From Acanthamoeba lenticulata (Eukaryota; Discosea; Longamoebia; Acanthamoebidae), in the NCBI GenBank assembly GCA_002179805.1, contig NAVB01001321.1:1-10410 (forward strand): a DNA stretch of 10,410 nucleotides, written 5' to 3'. Below the pieces are notes generated by a model that saw nothing but the letters and a program-made list of their open reading frames with translations, was not told the origin of the DNA and ran no database searches. The position numbers and the translations under genes were made by a program. Positions 6,001 to 10,410 of this stretch are shown one piece after another; the first letter of the stretch is position 1; each line of letters begins with the position of its first letter.

Positions 6001-8734
6001 GGAGTGGCCTCCGTGGTGGTCGATTCGGCCCCGGCGGCAGCACGAGGCAGCCTCGGGGACAGCCGTAGGCTAGGTGCTGATGGTGGAGACAAGCTTGAAG
6101 AAGACGATGAGGAAAAGGATGACAACGATGAAGAAGAAGAGGAAGGAACAGAAGAGCTGGAGGAAGACATGGCTGGAGAAGATATCTGGTAGAAGATGTT
6201 GGCCGCCACGTCCTCGCGGTAGAGCCGGATCATGGCGGGGTACACGTTGGTTTGCAGTTCCAGAACGCACTCCGGCAGCTTAATGAGTCCTCCGCACGTC
6301 CCCGCCGCGCCCGACTACACCCACAAAACAAAATAATCAGAAACTGTTTCGAAATAACCTAAATCAAAATAACACAAAAATAAAACTTCAAGAGAATTAT
6401 GTGCGTACGGAGGACTGCTTGAAGTAGATGAGGTTGGAGCCCTTGAGGACGAACCAAAAGCGGTAGAAACGGGTCGAGTAGGTGGGGATGCTCATCTCGA
6501 GCCACCCGCGCAGGATGACCTCCCCATCGAGGATTCGCGGGATAGGCAGCAACTGAGGCGGCGGGGGCTGTTGCTGGGGCGGGGGCTCGCTCGGCGCCTC
6601 GACCGCGCTGCTGCTGTCCTCCATGGACGCGTCGGCACTGGCCGAAGGGTCCGTGTCGTCGTCGGCGTCGACATCGGCGTCGTCTTCCTCCTCCCAGCCA
6701 ACGGCCCCTGTGGCGGCGCTAGAGCCAGCGCCAGAGGTCGCGACCGAGGTCGCCATGTTGATGGCGGCAAGCAGGGCGGCCTCCCACGCGGCAACTTCGT
6801 CAACTGACGTTCCGCGGAATGCGACGTAGCGCTTCTCGCGCTTGGCCCGCTTGGCGCCATCGCTCTCGAGGCCAGAGCCCTCGTCTCTGATCCAGCTGCC
6901 CCGCGTGTTGGTGCTGCCGGCCGTGGTCGGCACGCTGGTGCTGCTGGCGACGACGGCGAGTCCTTCGTCCTCGCTCCCCTCTGGCAGCGTTGTCGACTGC
7001 TGCGACGGCGGGCCGGGCACAGCGGCCGGCTCACGATCGCTGTCGGGGGCCTCGCGCTTGCCCATGGTCACGGCGCCGTCGTTCAGCTTCTCTCGGTCCT
7101 TGTCCTTCTTCATGAGGCGTTTCTGGGCCTTGTCCACGCGCTCGAGTTCGCGCCGGCGGTCCTTCTCCTCGCGCTCGCGTTGGCGCTTCTCGCGCCGCTC
7201 CTGCTCGCGGATGGTCTTGGCCAGCTTCTTCTGCATCTGCTTGGCGCGCTTGGCCCGCTCCCGCTCCTCCTTCTCGAGCTTGCTACTGCTGCTTGGCAAT
7301 TGCTTGCTGCTGTGACTCGTGCTCCGCCTGCCGCTGAGGCTGCTTTCAAAATCAATGCCCGAGCCATCGCTGCTGTCGTCGCCGCTGGCCCGGCCCAGGA
7401 ACTCGTCGCTGCGCACCACCCGCAGCGGCTGGCCGGTACGCGGTGGCGGCAGGAGCGGCGGGTTGTGGTGTTCGCCCTCGAGCGGCAGCTCCTCGTCGAC
7501 AGCTTCAAACTCGCGCGTGCCGTCCGAGTCCGAATGGTCAGAGCCCAGAGACGTCGTCAGCGCCATAAACGCGCTCGAGTCTGTTATGACCCGGCCCAGT
7601 CCCGCCCCGCGTCGACATTAAGTCAGATCAAAAGCAGGTTGCCAAGTCAGGCCAGCCTCTGAAGACAGGTGGCCAGGCGACGTACAGCGATCCTTTTGGA
7701 TGAGCTTGAACTTGAGGATACCGCCCTTCTTGGTGGAGCGCTTGACAACCAGCTCGCAGTGGGCCAGCAGGATCGACGCACGCGGCCGCTTGCTCTGCGA
7801 TGTGATCACCACAACGTGAGCCCAGAGCCAGTCTCGGCTTTGGGGAAAAGGCAGGGATTGAAAAAACAGCAGCAGCGCACCTTGGGAGACGAGTAGTAGA
7901 AGAGGCGGTCGTTGTGGAGCACGACCCACCGCTTCCGCCACACCTTCATACGCTTCCAATGGACGCTCAGCCAGCCCTCCCGGTGGTGGTCGTGGATGAT
8001 GGTCGGAGCCGAGTCGACGACGCCGGACGACAGCACCAATGTGCCGTCGGCTGGCGACGGCTGCACGTACGCAGTCATTGACGGAGGCGCCGGTGCGGAG
8101 GACGATGTCGATGACGAAGGTGGCGCTGGAGCTGGTCCGGGCAGGAGGACTTCGCTGCTGGTGCCTACAGCGGTCCAGCTGCCGCTGATGGTGCCGCGGT
8201 GGTTGGCCTTTTTGTCCTCCTTTCGCTTCCGCTTGTCATCCTTCTTCTGCTGCTTCTGTTGGCGCTTTTCGTCCTTTTTCTGTTGCTTATGCGCCCGCTT
8301 GGCGTCTTTCTGCGATGCACCCAAAGAGAAGGAGGGACACGATCTCAGGGCTCCATCATGAACGCAGGGCGTGGTGTGCTTGGTCATAACAACAGCGTCG
8401 TTACAACGCATAGGCGGGAGCGAACCTTGGAGAGCGCGAAACTGGCCTGGTCGGTGGCGGTCGCTGCGTCGGGCAAGGGAGCGGCCGTATCAGGGCGCGG
8501 GCTGTCGTCGTCAGGATCAAGGGAGAGCGGCAAGGCTGTTCCCGATGAGAGGGCTGAGGAAGATGAGGAGGATGAAGACGAGGACGGATCGGCCGTGGCC
8601 GGGCAGACGACAGGCGAGGCGATGATGTGCTCATTCTTTTTAATCTTGCGCGAGAGGAACTGGAATGCAGCCCAAACAAGCATCGCTACCGAGAAGACAT
8701 TGCCTAGAAGAAAGATGAAGACGTACGCCCACAT
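3040..8734 (-). CDS. Membrane-anchored double-PH, SMP-domain lipid-transfer protein (Nvj2/TEX2-like)
   Basis: Exons (minus strand): 8734-8426, 8309-7881, 7794-7686, 7580-6409, 6314-4956, 4891-4808, 4719-4627, 4521-4396, 4310-4210, 4145-3981, 3909-3758, 3661-3543, 3436-3350, 3252-3040. All 13 introns are GT-AG and the join stays in frame for 1505 residues, TGA at 3040-3042. Order: transmembrane anchor (~2-27, AYVFIFLLGNVFSVAMLVWA) then basic RKIKK; poly-Ser linker; Lys/Gln-rich stretch (104-138); PH 1 (215-282 plus 533-559); PH 2 (~638-719 plus 838-878); Ser-rich and Lys/Glu-rich linker to ~1090; SMP domain (~1110-1302); unrecognised tail (1303-1505). SMP domains form dimeric lipid-carrying tubes; Nvj2 and TEX2 sit in the ER membrane by an N-terminal anchor and reach partner membranes through PH domains. 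A lipid shuttle at ER contact sites is therefore the likely role. Uncertain points: the acceptor of intron 7 (4522 or 4591) and the donor of intron 12 (3542, or eight codons later). No close AATAAA is seen after the stop on this strand. Confidence 0.9.
3718..3738 (+). repeat. (AAAT)n microsatellite in intron 11 of the SMP-protein gene
   Basis: Four perfect AAAT units followed by AAAAT, within the intron 3662-3757, near its donor side. Useful as a marker; no function inferred. Confidence 0.95.
4022..5012 (-). other. SMP (lipid-transfer) domain
   Basis: Begins at YEDCEWFNILLERNFKDM (~1108-1125), the opening helix in which SMP proteins carry W-x-N-x-L-L. It continues with FKEKLLSRLQKKFD, SSVDVGSKFFQLKGIKML, the strand NLVIGKANMEYEEGIGVTIT (across intron 7), KFTVKLMQLSGKLVLYG, FCASFTAMPACDFAIEVAVG and closes with LPKVDEYLITTFKKFLRERL and VYPNRMTFNLPFP. 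The F-x-x-M-P-x-x-D-F-x-I-E/V pattern and the final R-L-V-x-P-N are family hallmarks. Six introns (5 to 9 and the flanking ones) cut the domain into small exons. Confidence 0.87.
5464..5484 (+). repeat. (GAC)7 trinucleotide repeat inside a Ser-coding tract
   Basis: Seven perfect GAC units; on the minus strand they read as TCG serine codons in exon 5 of the SMP-protein gene, part of a poly-Ser run in the linker between PH 2 and SMP. It is a likely length-variable site. Confidence 0.95.
5700..6507 (-). other. PH domain 2, split by a Ser-rich insertion
   Basis: GWLEMSIPTYSTRFYRFWFV then LKGSNLIYFKQSS (from ~641) joins across intron 4 to GLIKLPECVLELQ and AMIRLYREDVAANIFYQISS (to ~719). After ~118 Ser/Pro/Thr-rich residues, FYLVTHRKLASYQCFLRTVE then AQQLRKWAKALAF (to 878) supplies the final strands and the closing helix with its Trp. 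It fits the PH fold, with fewer basic residues in the first loop than PH 1. It lies nearest to the SMP domain, as the PH of Nvj2/TEX2 proteins does. Confidence 0.75.
6751..7976 (-). other. PH domain 1, split by a ~250-residue insertion
   Basis: Residues 215-246 (GWLSVHWKRMKVWRKRWVVL, then NDRLFYYSSPK) and 247-282 (ASILLAHCELVV, ILKFKLIQKDR) give the first strands; residues 533-559 (KRYVAFRGTSVDEVAAW then EAALLAAI) give the last strand and the closing helix with its conserved Trp. Between them lie ~250 residues of Ser-rich, acidic and Arg/Lys/Glu-rich sequence (charged helix-forming part ~382-452). Basic residues in the first loop (K222, R223, K225, R228, K229, R230) are typical of phosphoinositide-binding PH domains. 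Introns 2 and 3 fall inside it. Confidence 0.82.
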
Positions 8735-9217
8735 TTTCCAACGCCGCGCCTTGTCTTTTCAAGTAATCGGTGGTGAATCAGCTTCTCCGCTCCTTCGAAG
8801 AGTTGCTTGAGCTCAAGCAAGTCGGGTTGTCAAAGAAGGCGAAGGCAGACGGCAGAACCAGGCAGCATTACGCCAAGTCAAGGCACTTCGTCGAAGAACG
8901 CAAGTTCGCCGGTTGGCTCAACCACCACAACAGGCAAACCAGAAGAGAAAAACAGCGCGCCAAAAAATATATAAATAACAGAATAAAATTGTATTTCCTA
9001 AAAGGTTGTGCCGACCACACACGCAAGGTTCCTTAGAAACGAAATGAATTCAAAAAGAAAAGCGTACAGCAAAACTGCTTAGAGCTCTTGGCCACAACAC
9101 CCTCGCAACACACCACACAAACGGAAGAAGAGCGTTGCTAGCTCAACTCTTGCGCACGTTGCCACGCAAGCAGCTTGAAACTCCACCACCTCTCTTCCGT
9201 TTGTTGTCGAAAGAGAC
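8735..9217. other. Divergent intergenic (probable bidirectional promoter) region
   Basis: A 483-nt region between the start codons of two diverging genes. No ATG-initiated coding frame of note is present: the long plus-strand frame 8770-9036 has no ATG at all. An AT-rich island around 8961-8999 contains TATATAAATA (8968-8977) and AATAAA (8982-8987). The rest is CA-rich near the plus-strand gene. Confidence 0.6.
8968..8977 (+). promoter_or_regulatory. TATA-box candidate TATATAAATA in the divergent promoter
   Basis: A good TATA match 241 nt upstream of the plus-strand ATG at 9218 and 234 nt upstream of the minus-strand ATG at 8734, almost midway. TATATA is self-complementary, so it could serve either direction, though the TATATAAATA orientation favours the plus-strand gene. 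Position only; no start site data. Confidence 0.4.
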
Positions 9218-10351
9218 ATGAACCTGGAAGCCACAGTAGACGCCCAGCTGTCTGCGGGCCTGGGGGCTGGACCCCTGCTCATAGCGGCTGCTCTGGGCTT
9301 CGTGCTGGCGCTTGTGCTCTTGTCCGTCTTGCCCTCTCTCGCCCTCTTCTTCGTGCCAGCTTCGTCGTCTGCAGAAGCCCAGACCCAGACCAAACAATTG
9401 AAGCAACCCGACACGGCGACCAACCCCCAGAAAGGCGAACAACAAAACGAAGAAGGTAAGGAGGAAAGTGTTTGCCACGAGGGCAAGGCCAAGGAGGTCT
9501 GTTGCACGGAAGACGACGTCACCACCGACCAGGAGGATGTTTCCTCGGTAGCAGTCGAGGACCACCTCCCGAACGCACCGCTGGCAATGTCCCCTGACAA
9601 TCAACGTGACGGCCACCAGGCCCACCCGCCCACCAACGCCGTCGTCATCGTCACCGACCCCCAAGACGCGCCCAAGACCATCGATGCCCACAACAACCAC
9701 AACGAGGACAATGACCTGGACGGTGATGATGAGAACGGCACAGGCCTGGCTTCATCGCCGTCCTTCCCGCGAGTGCGCACAGAGCCGGGCTTGGGCGTGG
9801 AGGCGCAGCAGTATCAGCCACCGAAACTGAAGCCCAAGCCCACGCTGCGCCGAGCGACGGTGGCGACAACGGCGTCCTCGCTCGAACACGCAAGCGTGGC
9901 GGACTCGCTTGTCCCGTCGCCGGCGCCCTCCATCTACTCGTTCCTCTCGTCCTCGTCGGGCGGCGGTGTCGGCGGCGTCTCGCTGGGTTCGTCGGTCTCT
10001 GCTGTGGACTCGACCTCGACCGCTGCTGCCGCCGCGTCGGATCCATCGCCGTCGCTGGCCTCGGCGTCCTCCTACCCGCCGCATACCGCCGTGACCATCG
10101 AGACTTCGTCTCCACCGACGCCCTCTTCGTCCACTTCTTCATCGTCATCGTCGTCTTCCTCGTCATTTAACTTGCTGGCTGTGGCGTCGGCCCACGTGCG
10201 GCCGACGGGGCGTCTCGTCCGCGGCCAATCCAACTTCCTGGAGGCCGTCAAGCTGGGCCAACTGCGCGACTCCGAGGCCACGTCGAGTCTTCCCAACCCA
10301 GCCGTCCACCAGTGGTGGGAGATGGAGCGCCTCCTCGAGAAGGAATACGCG
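9218..10351 (+). CDS. First exon of a membrane-anchored acidic/Ser-rich protein (3' truncated)
   Basis: ATG at 9218 opens a 378-residue exon ending at a splice donor (GCG|GTACTC at 10351/10352); the intron is AT-rich and leaves the window. Residues ~17-46 (GPLLIAAALGFVLALVLLSV then LPSLALFFVPA) form one long hydrophobic segment after a short acidic-neutral N-terminus, so this is probably a signal anchor rather than a cleaved signal peptide. Then follow a hydrophilic acidic region with many Asp/Glu/Asn/Gln (to ~175), a Pro/Lys segment (QPPKLKPKPTLRR, ~196-208), Ser/Ala/Pro-rich low complexity with a poly-Ser run (303-316), and finally a more ordered part: RGQSNFLEAVKLGQLRDSEA and WWEMERLLEKEYA, where a folded domain may begin. 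Family not recognised. It diverges from the SMP-protein gene, which also starts with a membrane anchor and Ser-rich linker. Confidence 0.75.
10124..10165 (+). repeat. Poly-serine coding tract with mixed serine codons
   Basis: Fourteen codons, thirteen Ser and one Thr, using TCT, TCG, TCC and TCA interchangeably. The codon mix argues against simple recent slippage and for retention of the amino acid run. Confidence 0.9.
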
Positions 10352-10410
10352 GTACTCCTTTTTTATTTTCAATTTTTTTATACCCTCTTCACGAATGAAT
10401 ATTAATTTTA
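10352..10410 (+). other. 5' part of an intron running off the window
   Basis: Starts GTACTC directly after the in-frame exon and is far more AT-rich than the exon, with T-runs at 10360-10365 and 10373-10379. Reading through would add a hydrophobic tail to a stop-free window end, but the composition break marks an intron. Confidence 0.7.

Noticed and set aside
6842..7315. Plus-strand Leu/Ser/Arg-rich frame
   Set aside because: Antisense shadow of the charged insertion in PH domain 1.
8770..9036. 88-codon plus-strand open frame in the divergent promoter
   Set aside because: It starts with GTG and has no ATG anywhere; it runs through the AT-rich TATA-containing island and has no recognisable domain.
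9079..9700. Minus-strand frames of 173 and 185 codons opposite the anchored protein
   Set aside because: Composition reflects the antisense of acidic and Ser-rich codons; the plus strand has the better start, the membrane segment and a proper splice donor.

Overview
This is a fragment of a compact, GC-rich nuclear genome from a protist. Coding exons are GC-rich, introns are short (64 to 116 nt) and more AT-rich, there is one eukaryotic tRNA gene without an encoded CCA, and genes sit a few hundred bases apart on both strands. Most 5' splice sites read GTNCGN rather than GTAAGT. Together these suggest an Acanthamoeba-like amoebozoan; that assignment is inference from style and protein families, not a database match.

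Layout. 1-463 (+): last three exons of an unrecognised protein. 692-1426 (+): small secreted, glycosylation-rich protein built from two copies of one ~100-residue unit. 1565-1792 (+): a 75-residue F-box-like ORF. 1791-1850: AT-rich spacer with a perfect 24-bp tandem duplication, three AATAAA hexamers and a TATA-like block. 1883-1955 (+): tRNA-Lys(CTT) with A and B boxes and a T-run terminator. 2030-2870 (-): three-exon AlkB-family 2-oxoglutarate/Fe(II) dioxygenase, convergent with the tRNA. 3040-8734 (-): one 14-exon gene covering more than half of the window. 8735-9217: divergent intergenic region. 9218-10351 (+): first exon of an N-terminally membrane-anchored, acidic and Ser-rich protein whose intron runs off the end.

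The centrepiece is the 14-exon gene. My splice model closes in frame through all 13 introns and gives 1505 residues: N-terminal transmembrane anchor, Lys-rich linker, PH domain 1 (interrupted by ~250 residues), PH domain 2 (interrupted by ~118 Ser-rich residues), a Lys/Glu-rich linker, an SMP lipid-transfer domain, and an unrecognised C-terminal domain of ~190 residues. Anchor-PH-SMP is the architecture of the Nvj2/TEX2 family, which moves lipids at ER contact sites; the duplicated and interrupted PH domains and the tail are the unusual parts. The AlkB gene lies 169 nt downstream of it on the same strand. No operon-like functional link among the other genes is evident; they read as ordinary neighbours in a dense genome. 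I saw no mobile element, CRISPR array or viral gene.
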